Of a stretch of DNA of 64,000 bases, positions 49,581 through 58,066 are shown piece after piece. Location of the stretch: NCBI GenBank assembly GCA_017410605.1, contig JAFQQN010000015.1, positions 1 through 64,000 of the forward strand, written 5' to 3'. Source of the DNA: Clostridia bacterium. Lineage in GTDB: Bacteria > Bacillota > Clostridia > Oscillospirales > Acutalibacteraceae. The translations under genes were made by a program, and so were the position numbers. The first letter of the stretch is position 1; every line of letters begins with the position of its first letter. The notes under the pieces are model-generated. The model ran no database searches. It had not been told where the DNA came from and saw only the letters and a program-made list of their open reading frames with translations.

Positions 49581-52325
49581 ATGAGAAAAATTTATAATAT
49601 GGATTTAGATTGGCGTTTCCATATAGGTGATGAAGTTTATAGTTATAATAACAGCCATGCAGCGGCATATGGTTCTAGCAAAAGCGGCCGTTGTGGCGGC
49701 ATGGCAGGGCTAGAGTATGCCGATAACGATTGGAAAAAGGTTGACCTTCCACACGACTATTTCACATCACAGGACATTGCTCCTGAAAATTCTTTGCCAC
49801 ACGGTTTTCGTACCAGAAGTAATGCATGGTATAGAAAATCTTTTCTTTTAGACGAAAGCGCAAGGGGAAAAACTCTTACTTTGGTTTTTGAAGGAATTGC
49901 CGGTATGGCAACTATTTATTTTAATGGTTTTTTGCTGACAAAAACCAAAAGTACATATACCGAAACCATTGTAGACATAACAGATTTTGCTTATTTTGGC
50001 GATAGAGCAAATGTTATTTCAGTTTTTGTTGATGCCAGTGGTTTTGAGGGCTGGTGGTATGAAGGTGCGGGTATTTACCGCCATGTTAGATTATACGAGA
50101 AGTCTGAATTTTGTATTGATTATAACGGTATTTTTGCAAAACCGGTTAATTTAAAAGGTGAAGAGTGGAATGTTGAGCTTAATGTAACTGCTCTAAACAC
50201 ATCTTACAAAGAGGGTATAGTTACTGCAAAAGCCACCCTTTATAAAAACGAAAAAATTGTTGCATCAGGCTGCACCGAAAGCGTTACAATTCCGGCATCA
50301 GGCAAATCAACTCTCAAGGGTAGCTTTTTGGTTTCAAACCCCCTTAGGTGGGATGTTGATTCACCAAACCTTTATTCTTTGAAAATTGAGTTGATCAAAG
50401 ACGGTGTTTCGCTTGATAGTGAAAGTGTAAATATTGGTTTTAGAACCTTTAGTGTTGACCCAAATAAAGGCTTTTTTCTTAACGGTAGAAGGCTTTTAAT
50501 AAAGGGTACCTGTAACCACCAAGACCACGCCGGTGTAGGTGTTGCCCTTTCAGATTCTTTGAATTTTTACCGTATTAAGCGCCTTAAAGAGATTGGTACA
50601 AATGCTTATCGCTGTGCTCACAATATGCCCTCTAAAGAAATTTTAGATGCCTGTGACGAGCTCGGTATGATTGTTATGGATGAAAACCGTCATTTTCAGT
50701 CTGACCCAGAAACATTGATGCAGGTTGAAAATATGGTACGACGCGACTGTAACCATCCCAGCGTTATTTTCTGGTCGCTGTTTAATGAAGAGCCGTTGCA
50801 AAACACCGAAGAGGGCGCCAGAATTTTTAAAAGAATGAAGACCTTTGTAAAAAGTATTGACGATTCCAGGCTTATTACAGGCGCTATTAACGGTGCACTC
50901 GACGGTGCCGGTCCGGAGATGGACATTACAGGTTTGAATTATTTTTTACAACAGGCAGATATTGCCCACGAAAAATATCCCGAAATGACTATTCTCGGTT
51001 CTGAAAATAACAGCGCAGTTTCAACAAGAGGCTGTTATGAGAGCGATAGAGAGGAAAAACATGTTTTAAACGGTTACGACGAAGAAATTGTTCCTTGGGG
51101 AACTACAGCTAGACAAATGTGGCAATTTTTGAGGGAGCATCCTTATTTTGCAGGTATTTTTGTTTGGACAGGATTTGATTATAGGGGAGAGCCTACGCCC
51201 TTTGGTTGGCCCTCGGTTTCCTCTCAGTTTGGTATTTTAGATACCTGTGGCTTTGCTAAAGATTCTTTTTATTATAATAAGGCTTGTTTTACCGATGAAC
51301 CTATGGTATATCTCTTGCCCCACTGGAACTGGGAGAAGGGAAAAAAAGTAAGGGTTGTAGCTGTTACTAACTGTGATGAGGTGGAACTCTTCTTAAATGG
51401 CAAATCTCTGGGCAAAAAAACCGCTGATGTCTGCGAACCTCCTGAGTGGTCTGTAGAGTTTGAAGAGGGTGTTGTTGTAGCAAAAGCTTATAGAAATGGC
51501 AAATTAGTTTCAGAATATAAACGTGCTACTGCCGGAAAACCATATAAAATTAAACTTACTGCTGATAGACCGTTTATAAATAATGACGGCCAGGATACTG
51601 TTTTAATCAATGCAGAAGTTGTTGATGAAAACGGTGTGGTTTGCCCTTATGCAGATAATCTGATAACCTTTACCGCTTCAAAAGATGGTAAGGTTTTGGG
51701 TACAGGTAACGGTGACCCAAACAGCCACGAAATTGATTCTGAAGCTTTTCGTCACGCTTACTGCGGTATGTGTCAGGCAGTAGTAAGACTTAATGAAAAT
51801 GGAACCGAGCTTACTGTTGAGGCCTTTGCTGATGGCCTTGAGGGTGCAGAAATTTCTGTGGATATAAATAGGGTTGAACCACCGCTTTATATGAGAAGTG
51901 CAATAAATTGTAATATAGGCGGCGTAACTGTTTCTGAAACTTTCAAAGAACGTCCTGACCCCAACATAAAACTAGCCGATAACGATATGAATAGCTTTAC
52001 ACCTATTCCTATACCCATAAGTGGGTATCAAAGCGACTTTGTAGACGGCTGGAGAATTTACCGCCTTTTACCTACATTGCCAACCTATGATAAAACCAAG
52101 AGCATTGAAGAATACACCCTTAATTTTGCTAATATTAAGGGCAGTGTAGTAGAAGTTTATATTGACGGTAAATTAGTAACCGAAGCAAATTGTTCATCGG
52201 GTGGCGAAATTCTTGCAAAATTCAGTGGAACTCCAGGCGAAATTATTGAGATTCGCGTACTTATTAAAGCTGTCAACAATAATAGAAGTGGTATTTCTAA
52301 CTTCATTAAGCTTTACAAAGAATAA
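49581..52325 (+). CDS. Glycoside hydrolase family 2, beta-galactosidase-like
   Basis: A 914-residue GH2 enzyme without a signal peptide, so it acts in the cytoplasm. A sugar-binding jelly roll (about 1-190) and an Ig-like domain are followed by the TIM barrel with acid/base Glu403 in FNEEP and probable nucleophile Glu475 in GSEN. Then come a DUF4982-like Ig domain (about 590-680) and further C-terminal beta domains. Such proteins are usually called beta-galactosidases, though the substrate may be another beta-linked sugar. ATG 49581 has AAGGGGG upstream. It has a separate promoter and terminator and so is not part of the uronate operon, but it is adjacent to it. Confidence 0.9.
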   Translation: MRKIYNMDLDWRFHIGDEVYSYNNSHAAAYGSSKSGRCGGMAGLEYADNDWKKVDLPHDYFTSQDIAPENSLPHGFRTRSNAWYRKSFLLDESARGKTLTLVFEGIAGMATIYFNGFLLTKTKSTYTETIVDITDFAYFGDRANVISVFVDASGFEGWWYEGAGIYRHVRLYEKSEFCIDYNGIFAKPVNLKGEEWNVELNVTALNTSYKEGIVTAKATLYKNEKIVASGCTESVTIPASGKSTLKGSFLVSNPLRWDVDSPNLYSLKIELIKDGVSLDSESVNIGFRTFSVDPNKGFFLNGRRLLIKGTCNHQDHAGVGVALSDSLNFYRIKRLKEIGTNAYRCAHNMPSKEILDACDELGMIVMDENRHFQSDPETLMQVENMVRRDCNHPSVIFWSLFNEEPLQNTEEGARIFKRMKTFVKSIDDSRLITGAINGALDGAGPEMDITGLNYFLQQADIAHEKYPEMTILGSENNSAVSTRGCYESDREEKHVLNGYDEEIVPWGTTARQMWQFLREHPYFAGIFVWTGFDYRGEPTPFGWPSVSSQFGILDTCGFAKDSFYYNKACFTDEPMVYLLPHWNWEKGKKVRVVAVTNCDEVELFLNGKSLGKKTADVCEPPEWSVEFEEGVVVAKAYRNGKLVSEYKRATAGKPYKIKLTADRPFINNDGQDTVLINAEVVDENGVVCPYADNLITFTASKDGKVLGTGNGDPNSHEIDSEAFRHAYCGMCQAVVRLNENGTELTVEAFADGLEGAEISVDINRVEPPLYMRSAINCNIGGVTVSETFKERPDPNIKLADNDMNSFTPIPIPISGYQSDFVDGWRIYRLLPTLPTYDKTKSIEEYTLNFANIKGSVVEVYIDGKLVTEANCSSGGEILAKFSGTPGEIIEIRVLIKAVNNNRSGISNFIKLYKE

Positions 52326-52333
52326 TTAATTTT

Positions 52334-52367
52334 AAAGGCCACGCCTTTTAAGGCGATGGCCTTTTTT
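52334..52367 (+). terminator. Terminator after the beta-galactosidase-like gene
   Basis: AAAGGCCACGCCTT and AAGGCGATGGCCTTT form a long stem with one mismatch, followed by T. The tail overlaps the first copy of the TTTGAACGATTT motif. Confidence 0.88.
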
Positions 52368-52438
52368 GAACGATTTATTTGATTTTGTTAGAAATAAATG
52401 TTTAATTATTTAAAAAAATAATATTTTTTGAACGATTT
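52365..52438 (+). promoter_or_regulatory. Two copies of the TTTGAACGATTT motif, probable AraC-regulator sites
   Basis: TTTGAACGATTT occurs at 52365-52376 and at 52427-52438. A third copy, in the same orientation on the plus strand, lies at 60336-60347 just upstream of the minus-strand AraC gene. The second copy ends 24 bp before the -35 of the beta-glucuronidase promoter, a place from which an AraC-type activator could contact RNA polymerase. The 12-bp matches are exact. That the AraC protein binds them is inferred. Confidence 0.7.
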
Positions 52439-52462
52439 GAAAATTAAATGTACAAAATGTTA

Positions 52463-52491
52463 TTGTGTACTATAAATTATAGTAGTATAAT
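52463..52491 (+). promoter_or_regulatory. Promoter of the glucuronide operon, with a palindrome in the spacer
   Basis: TTGTGT (52463-52468) and TATAAT (52486-52491) with a 17-bp spacer. The spacer contains ACTATAA-A-TTATAGT (52470-52484), a perfect 7-bp inverted repeat, which may be a repressor operator or a chance AT-rich palindrome. Confidence 0.7.
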
Positions 52492-52519
52492 TAAATAAAT
52501 AAATTTTTGAGGTGATTTT

Positions 52520-54229
52520 ATGTCGCGTTTATTTACTGAACATATCAAAAGAGAGGTTGCAAACTTAGACGGAGTTTGGAATTTCAAGATAGACCCCGAA
52601 AATATGGGAAAAGATGAAAAATGGTTTGAGGGTCTCAAAGAATTCGAAATGTCTGCAGTTCCTTCAGTATGGAACAAAGAAAAAGGCCTTTTAGACTATA
52701 AAGGATACGCTTGGTATCAAAGACAGTTCTATACAAATGGTGGAACTCTTCGTCTTAAATTTGAGGCTGTTATGACCGAGGCTGATGTTTGGTTAGATGA
52801 ACAGTATTTAGGCTATCACTACGGTGGTTTCTGTGAGTTCGATTTTATTGTTAACAATGTTGATGCAGGATTCCACACACTTACAGTTCGCGTTAATAAT
52901 AAGCCTGACGAACAATCTATTCCTATGTCGGTTGTGGACTGGCACCATGACGGCGGTATTATAAGAAGTGTTTGGGCTGAAACCCTTAAGGGTATCAGCG
53001 TTATTAATAACCGTTTTGATTATACTCTTGCTGATGATTTAAAAACTGCAAACGGCTTTTTCACCCTTGATTTATATAATGCAGAGAATAGTGAAGTTAC
53101 TTCAAAGATTGAAATAAAGATCGGCGAAGACAAAGTTTTTGCTGATACAATTACCTTAAAGGCAGGGGAGAGCAAGGCAATTAAGACCCCTGAGTTTAAT
53201 CTTCAGAACATAAGACTTTGGGATATTGGCAAGCCTGAGCTTTATGATATTGCTATTGCAACCGAAACCGACGACCTTTTTGACCGTGTTGGTTTTAGAT
53301 TTGTTGAGGTAAAAGACGAAAAAGTTCTTCTTAACGGAAGAAAAATTGAATTTCGCGGCGTTAACCGTCACGAGGAATATCCTGATTTTGGTTTTGCATT
53401 CCCTGTTAGCCTTATGAGAAGAGATTTGGATATTATTGAAGATTTGGGATGTAATTCAGTTCGTGGTTCACACTATCCTAACTCTAAAATATTTCTAGAT
53501 ATGTTAGATGCTCGTGGAATCCTTTTCTGGAGCGAAATTCCCATTTGGGGTTGCGGTTTTTCTGAAGAAGCATTAGGCGACCCTGTTGTTGTTGAGCGTG
53601 GTCTTGAAATGCACAGAGAAATGCTTAAATACTATTTTAACCACCCATCAATTGTTATTTGGGGAATGCATAACGAAATTAAGGTTGATACCCAAAATGC
53701 ATATGATATGTCAAAAATATATTATGATTTTCTTAAGGAAAATGGTGGTAACAGAATTGTTACATATGCCACCTGTCACCCTATGGAAGATATATGCCTT
53801 GAATTTTGTGATATTATTTGTATCAACAAGTATTATGGTTGGTATGTAGGCAATAAGCATGATTGGGAAGTATTTTTAGATGAATTCAGAGAGAGAAGAG
53901 AGAGTCTTGGCTTTAGCCACAAGCCGGTTATTATGAGTGAATTTGGTATAGCCGCTCTTTATGGTCATCACACCTTTGATAATATCCGTTGGACAGAAGA
54001 ATATCAGGCAGACATTTTAAGCCATTGTGTAAATCTTTTCCATAATGATTCAATGATGTCGGGCTTCTTTATTTGGCAGTTTACAGATATGAGAACTCAA
54101 AGTGCATGGGCTATTAACCGAGCAAGAGGTTTTAATAATAAGGGAATTTTAAACGAGCACAGAAAGCCCAAGATGGCATATTTTGCAATTAAAAAGGATT
54201 ATCATGAATTTGCTGAGGATGATGAATAA
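52520..54229 (+). CDS. Beta-glucuronidase (GH2)
   Basis: A 569-residue GH2 enzyme that releases glucuronic acid from glucuronides. Acid/base Glu386 lies in WGMHNEI and nucleophile Glu474 in MSEFG. The INKYYGWYVG motif is typical of beta-glucuronidases, and Asn539-Asn540-Lys541 fit the NxK motif that binds the glucuronate carboxyl, followed by GILNEHRKPK as in known enzymes. No signal peptide is seen. Length is slightly below that of the E. coli enzyme (603), and the long loop of Loop-1 types appears short. GAGGTG lies before ATG 52520. It is the first gene of the uronate operon and shares its last base with uxaB. Confidence 0.92.
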   Translation: MSRLFTEHIKREVANLDGVWNFKIDPENMGKDEKWFEGLKEFEMSAVPSVWNKEKGLLDYKGYAWYQRQFYTNGGTLRLKFEAVMTEADVWLDEQYLGYHYGGFCEFDFIVNNVDAGFHTLTVRVNNKPDEQSIPMSVVDWHHDGGIIRSVWAETLKGISVINNRFDYTLADDLKTANGFFTLDLYNAENSEVTSKIEIKIGEDKVFADTITLKAGESKAIKTPEFNLQNIRLWDIGKPELYDIAIATETDDLFDRVGFRFVEVKDEKVLLNGRKIEFRGVNRHEEYPDFGFAFPVSLMRRDLDIIEDLGCNSVRGSHYPNSKIFLDMLDARGILFWSEIPIWGCGFSEEALGDPVVVERGLEMHREMLKYYFNHPSIVIWGMHNEIKVDTQNAYDMSKIYYDFLKENGGNRIVTYATCHPMEDICLEFCDIICINKYYGWYVGNKHDWEVFLDEFRERRESLGFSHKPVIMSEFGIAALYGHHTFDNIRWTEEYQADILSHCVNLFHNDSMMSGFFIWQFTDMRTQSAWAINRARGFNNKGILNEHRKPKMAYFAIKKDYHEFAEDDE

Positions 54230-55536
54230 TGCAGAACATAAAAGATTTTAATAAAACTGGGAGACCAGTTAAGGTAGTTCAGTTTGGAGAGGGCGGTTTT
54301 CTTCGCGGTTTTGCCGATTGGATGCTTCAAAAATTAAATGATGAGGGTCTTTTCGACGGCAGTGTTGCAGTAGTTCAGCCTATTAAACAGGGTATGTGTG
54401 ATATGCTTACCGAACAAAACGGCCTTTATACCCACATTATTCGCGGTGCCGAGGGTGTTGAAAAAACAGTTGTAGATGTTATTGACCACTGTGTTAAACC
54501 ATATGACAACTTTGAAGAGTATCTTTCTCTTGCTACCTTACCTTCACTTCGCTTTGTAGTGTCTAACACAACCGAGTCGGGTATTGTTTTCAGCGATAAG
54601 GATAATGAGGGAGATATTCCTCCCTCAACCTTTCCCGCTAAGCTTACACTGTTTTTAAAGCGTAGGTTTGATGATGGTCTTAATGGTCTTGTTTTCTTAC
54701 CCTGTGAGCTTATTGACAAAAACGGCGATAACCTTAAAAAATGCATTCTACAATATGCAAATCTTTGGAGTTATTCTAAAGATTTTGTTAATTGGATTGA
54801 AAATAATAATATTTTCTGTAATACCCTTGTTGATAGAATAAATACGGGTTACCCTAAGGACGAGGATTTAAACCTTGGTTATGAAGATAAAATGGTTAAT
54901 ACCTCGGAATTTTTCCATCTGTGGGTTATTGAAACAAGTTATGACCTTGAAAAAGAGCTTCCTTTTTCCAAGGCAGGGCTTAATGTTATAGTTACTAAAG
55001 ATGCATTAGAGCGCTATCGTACTCGCAAGGTTAGAATTTTAAACGGTGCTCACACTTCTATGGTGGCTTATGCTTTGCTTTCGGGTCTTGAAACTGTTAA
55101 GGAATGTATGGAAAATGAAACAGTAAGTAAGTTTTTAAAGGACTGCTTGTTTGAAGAGATTATTCCTACCCTTGACCTCTCAAAGGAAGAGCTGACAGAT
55201 TATGCAAACAGCGTTTTAACAAGGTTTGACAACCCATATATTAAGCATTATCTTGCTTCTATCTCCCTTAATTCTATTAGCAAATTTAAGGTAAGAGTTT
55301 TGCCTTCTGTTTTAGAATACAAAAGACGCTTTGGTTCTTATCCTAAAAATCTTGTTTTTGGTTTTTCAAAGCTTATTGAGTTTTATAAAACCTCAACTCC
55401 AAGTGACGATGAGGCTGTTATAGAATTTATTAAAAATAATTCCTTAAAATCGGTGTTGGCAAATGAAGATTTTTGGGGAACAGACCTTTCAGATATGGAA
55501 GAGGTGCTGACTAATGCAAATCCATCACTTAGATAA
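54229..55536 (+). CDS. uxaB: Tagaturonate/fructuronate reductase (UxaB type)
   Basis: An NAD-dependent polyol dehydrogenase of 435 residues that reduces tagaturonate to altronate. The Rossmann loop is VVQFGEGGFLRGFADWML (about 16-33). LGYEDKMVNTSEFFHLWVIE and VRILNGAHTSMVAYALL, with the catalytic Lys/Asn/His set, are typical of UxaB rather than UxuB/mannitol dehydrogenase. Its ATG shares a base with the beta-glucuronidase stop (TAATG), and its end overlaps uxaA by 23 bp. It takes the product of UxaC to the substrate of UxaA. Confidence 0.93.
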   Translation: MQNIKDFNKTGRPVKVVQFGEGGFLRGFADWMLQKLNDEGLFDGSVAVVQPIKQGMCDMLTEQNGLYTHIIRGAEGVEKTVVDVIDHCVKPYDNFEEYLSLATLPSLRFVVSNTTESGIVFSDKDNEGDIPPSTFPAKLTLFLKRRFDDGLNGLVFLPCELIDKNGDNLKKCILQYANLWSYSKDFVNWIENNNIFCNTLVDRINTGYPKDEDLNLGYEDKMVNTSEFFHLWVIETSYDLEKELPFSKAGLNVIVTKDALERYRTRKVRILNGAHTSMVAYALLSGLETVKECMENETVSKFLKDCLFEEIIPTLDLSKEELTDYANSVLTRFDNPYIKHYLASISLNSISKFKVRVLPSVLEYKRRFGSYPKNLVFGFSKLIEFYKTSTPSDDEAVIEFIKNNSLKSVLANEDFWGTDLSDMEEVLTNANPSLR

Positions 55537-56890
55537 CGTCGAGGTTAGAGACGATGGCCAAAAATATGCCCTTTCAGAAATCAAGGCGGGGGAGAATGTT
55601 ATAAAATATGGTTTCCCCATAGGCCATGCTAAATGTGATATTTCTGTTGGAACAAAAATTGACCCTAAAAATCTTGCTTCAAACCTTGCAGGTTTGGGTG
55701 AATGGGTGTATAATGAATATGCTGAGCCTGAAATCTCAAAAAAGAATGGTACCTTTATGGGGTATCTTAGGGAAGACGGTAATGTTGGTATAAGGAATGA
55801 AATATGGATAATTCCTACAGTAGGCTGCGCCAATGGTGTAGCTAAGACCCTTGCTAAAATGACCGGCGCTAAGGCTTTGACTCACCCTTATGGCTGTTCA
55901 CAGCTTGGGGGAGATATGGCAACTACCCAAAAGGTTCTTTGCGGTCTTATAAAGCATCCCAATGCCGGTGGTGTTTTGGTGTTAGGTCTTGGTTGTGAGA
56001 ACAACGGAATTGACCGTATGAAAGAGGTTCTTGGTAGCTGGAATGAAGAAAGAGTAAGGTTTTTAAATCTTCAAGACTGCGAGGATGAACTCTTTGAGGG
56101 CGAAAAAATATTAAATGAGTTAAAAGATGTTGTTTCTGCCGATAAAAGGGTAGAGGTTCCTATTTCCAAACTAAGAATCGCTGTTAAATGTGGTGGAAGC
56201 GACGGTTACAGCGGTATTACTGCTAATCCTCTTGTAGGCTTGGTGGCCGATAAGTTTTATGAATATGACGCCAAAATTCTAATGAGCGAAATGCCCGAGG
56301 TTTTTGGCGCAGAGCAAATTCTTCTGGCTCGAAGCGATAGCAAGAAAACCTTTAATAGCGTTGCAGGAATGATTAAGGCGTTCAGACAGTATTTTATTGA
56401 CCACGGTGAAGGTATTGCGGATAACCCATCTCCAGGTAATATTGCAGGTGGAATTTCTACCTTAGAAGAAAAATCTTTAGGTTGTGTTCAAAAAGCAGGT
56501 AAAGTTACCCTAAGAGGTGCCCTTAATTTTGGTGAACAACCCGAGGGTGAAGGTGGTCTTTATATGGTAAACGGTCCGGGTAATGACCAGGTAGCAGTAA
56601 CAAACCTAGCTGCTTGTGGTGCGCAGATTATTCTTTTCACCACAGGAAGAGGAACCCCTCTTTGTGGGCCGGTTCCCACCCTTAAGATTTCCACTAATAC
56701 GGCTTTATTTAAGAAAAAACCTCACTGGATAGATTTTAACGCCGGTGTTCTGTTTGAGGGAGAGGACAAAGCCAAAGCAACAGAAATGCTTTTTAATTTG
56801 TGTATTGAAACTGCCGAAGGTAAAGTTAGCTGTGGCGAAGCCCACGGTTATGAAGATATTGCAATTTTTAAGGATGGAGTGACTTTATAA
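55514..56890 (+). CDS. uxaA: Altronate dehydratase UxaA
   Basis: UxaA removes water from altronate to give 2-keto-3-deoxygluconate, using iron. The 458-residue protein has an N-terminal SAF-like domain (about 1-75) with a conserved GHAKC, and a large C-terminal domain with GYLREDGNVGIRNEIWIIPTVGCANG, THPYGCSQLGGD, LGCENNGIDR and KCGGSDGYSGITANPLVG. The Cys residues may bind the metal. The start overlaps uxaB, so translation is coupled. It shares one base with the next gene. Confidence 0.94.
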   Translation: MQIHHLDNVEVRDDGQKYALSEIKAGENVIKYGFPIGHAKCDISVGTKIDPKNLASNLAGLGEWVYNEYAEPEISKKNGTFMGYLREDGNVGIRNEIWIIPTVGCANGVAKTLAKMTGAKALTHPYGCSQLGGDMATTQKVLCGLIKHPNAGGVLVLGLGCENNGIDRMKEVLGSWNEERVRFLNLQDCEDELFEGEKILNELKDVVSADKRVEVPISKLRIAVKCGGSDGYSGITANPLVGLVADKFYEYDAKILMSEMPEVFGAEQILLARSDSKKTFNSVAGMIKAFRQYFIDHGEGIADNPSPGNIAGGISTLEEKSLGCVQKAGKVTLRGALNFGEQPEGEGGLYMVNGPGNDQVAVTNLAACGAQIILFTTGRGTPLCGPVPTLKISTNTALFKKKPHWIDFNAGVLFEGEDKAKATEMLFNLCIETAEGKVSCGEAHGYEDIAIFKDGVTL

Positions 56891-58056
56891 TGTGTAATGT
56901 TATTAGCGATTATTATAAACCGGAAGAGGTTGAAATTATTACACCTAATGACGGTGCTCATTATTTCTTTGCGTATTATGATATGAGAGCAACAGGGCTT
57001 AACGGTAAACACTTAGCCCATAGAGTTCCGTTTTTAGACAGAATTCCTACTGCTGATGATATTGCTGAAGTAGGTTATCTTGAAGACAGAAAGTTCTATA
57101 AAATTGGTGAAACCACGGCTTGGAATTTTCAACAAGGCGCAATGCTGCAGTATCACCCATTTTTAGAAAACACTGTATATTATAATGTTTTCGAAAACGG
57201 AAAACATTCTACTGTAACACATAATTTTGTAACTGGCGAGAAAAAATATACCGACAGAGCAACAGCTTGTGTTTCCCCAGATGGAAAGTGGGGCTTAGCG
57301 GTTAATTTTGGAAGAATTTATGCTTTCCGTCCAGGTTATGGCTATGCCGGTTTTGTTGATGAAAACGCCGATGTTAATCATCCCGAAAATGATGGCGCCT
57401 ATCTTGTAGATATGGAAACCGGAAAATCTAAGTTGATTATAAATTATAAAGACTTAGGCCCAATTGCCGGATTTGATGACGACAAAAAAATTCTCATCAA
57501 TCACATAACTTTTAACCGCACCTCTGACCGTTTTGTTATGCTTGTTCGAAATTTCCCCGCAAAAGGTGTTATGTGGAGCACTTCAATGGTTATCGGCGAC
57601 CTTGAGGGCAACTGCTACACAGTGCTTAAAAATACATACGTTTCTCACTACGATTGGATAAATGACAAGGAAATAATTGCCCACTGCACCACAGAAGAGA
57701 AAAAAAGTATGTATAAAATTAATGTAGAAACCAAAACCTGGGTTGAGTATGATATGCCTTATTTTTATATTGAGGGCTGCAACCCCGATATTCATTGTAA
57801 TATTTCTCCCGATGGTAACTACATTATAGGTGACGGTTATGATTTTAAGGGTTATCGCGCTCTTATGGCATACAGCCTTAAAACAGGCAAGGAAAGAATG
57901 CTTTTAAAGGTTAAAACTCTAAAGCCTACAACAGGTGATTCCCGTTGCGATCTTCATGCACGTTTTGTTTGGGGTGGCAAGGCAATTACCTTTGATACTA
58001 CCCATAATGATAAAAGAGAAATTGCTTTAATTTCACCAAAAGCGTTAGATTTTTAG
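56890..58056 (+). CDS. Beta-propeller-like protein of unknown function in the uronate operon
   Basis: A 388-residue protein without signal peptide. Repeated strands with ACVSPDGKWGLAVNFG, CNISPDGNYIIGDGYDF and FVWGGKAITFDTTHNDKRE suggest a six- or seven-bladed propeller. Conserved-looking His pairs stand in VSHYDW and CDLHARF. Oligogalacturonate lyases (PL22) and some rhamnose-glucuronate enzymes are cytoplasmic propellers with metal-binding His, so a lyase or hydrolase acting on uronate oligosaccharides is possible. I cannot assign it to a family. It is locked into the operon by one-base overlap with uxaA and a 10-bp gap to uxaC. Confidence 0.6.
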   Translation: MCNVISDYYKPEEVEIITPNDGAHYFFAYYDMRATGLNGKHLAHRVPFLDRIPTADDIAEVGYLEDRKFYKIGETTAWNFQQGAMLQYHPFLENTVYYNVFENGKHSTVTHNFVTGEKKYTDRATACVSPDGKWGLAVNFGRIYAFRPGYGYAGFVDENADVNHPENDGAYLVDMETGKSKLIINYKDLGPIAGFDDDKKILINHITFNRTSDRFVMLVRNFPAKGVMWSTSMVIGDLEGNCYTVLKNTYVSHYDWINDKEIIAHCTTEEKKSMYKINVETKTWVEYDMPYFYIEGCNPDIHCNISPDGNYIIGDGYDFKGYRALMAYSLKTGKERMLLKVKTLKPTTGDSRCDLHARFVWGGKAITFDTTHNDKREIALISPKALDF

Positions 58057-58066
58057 AGGTGTTAAA

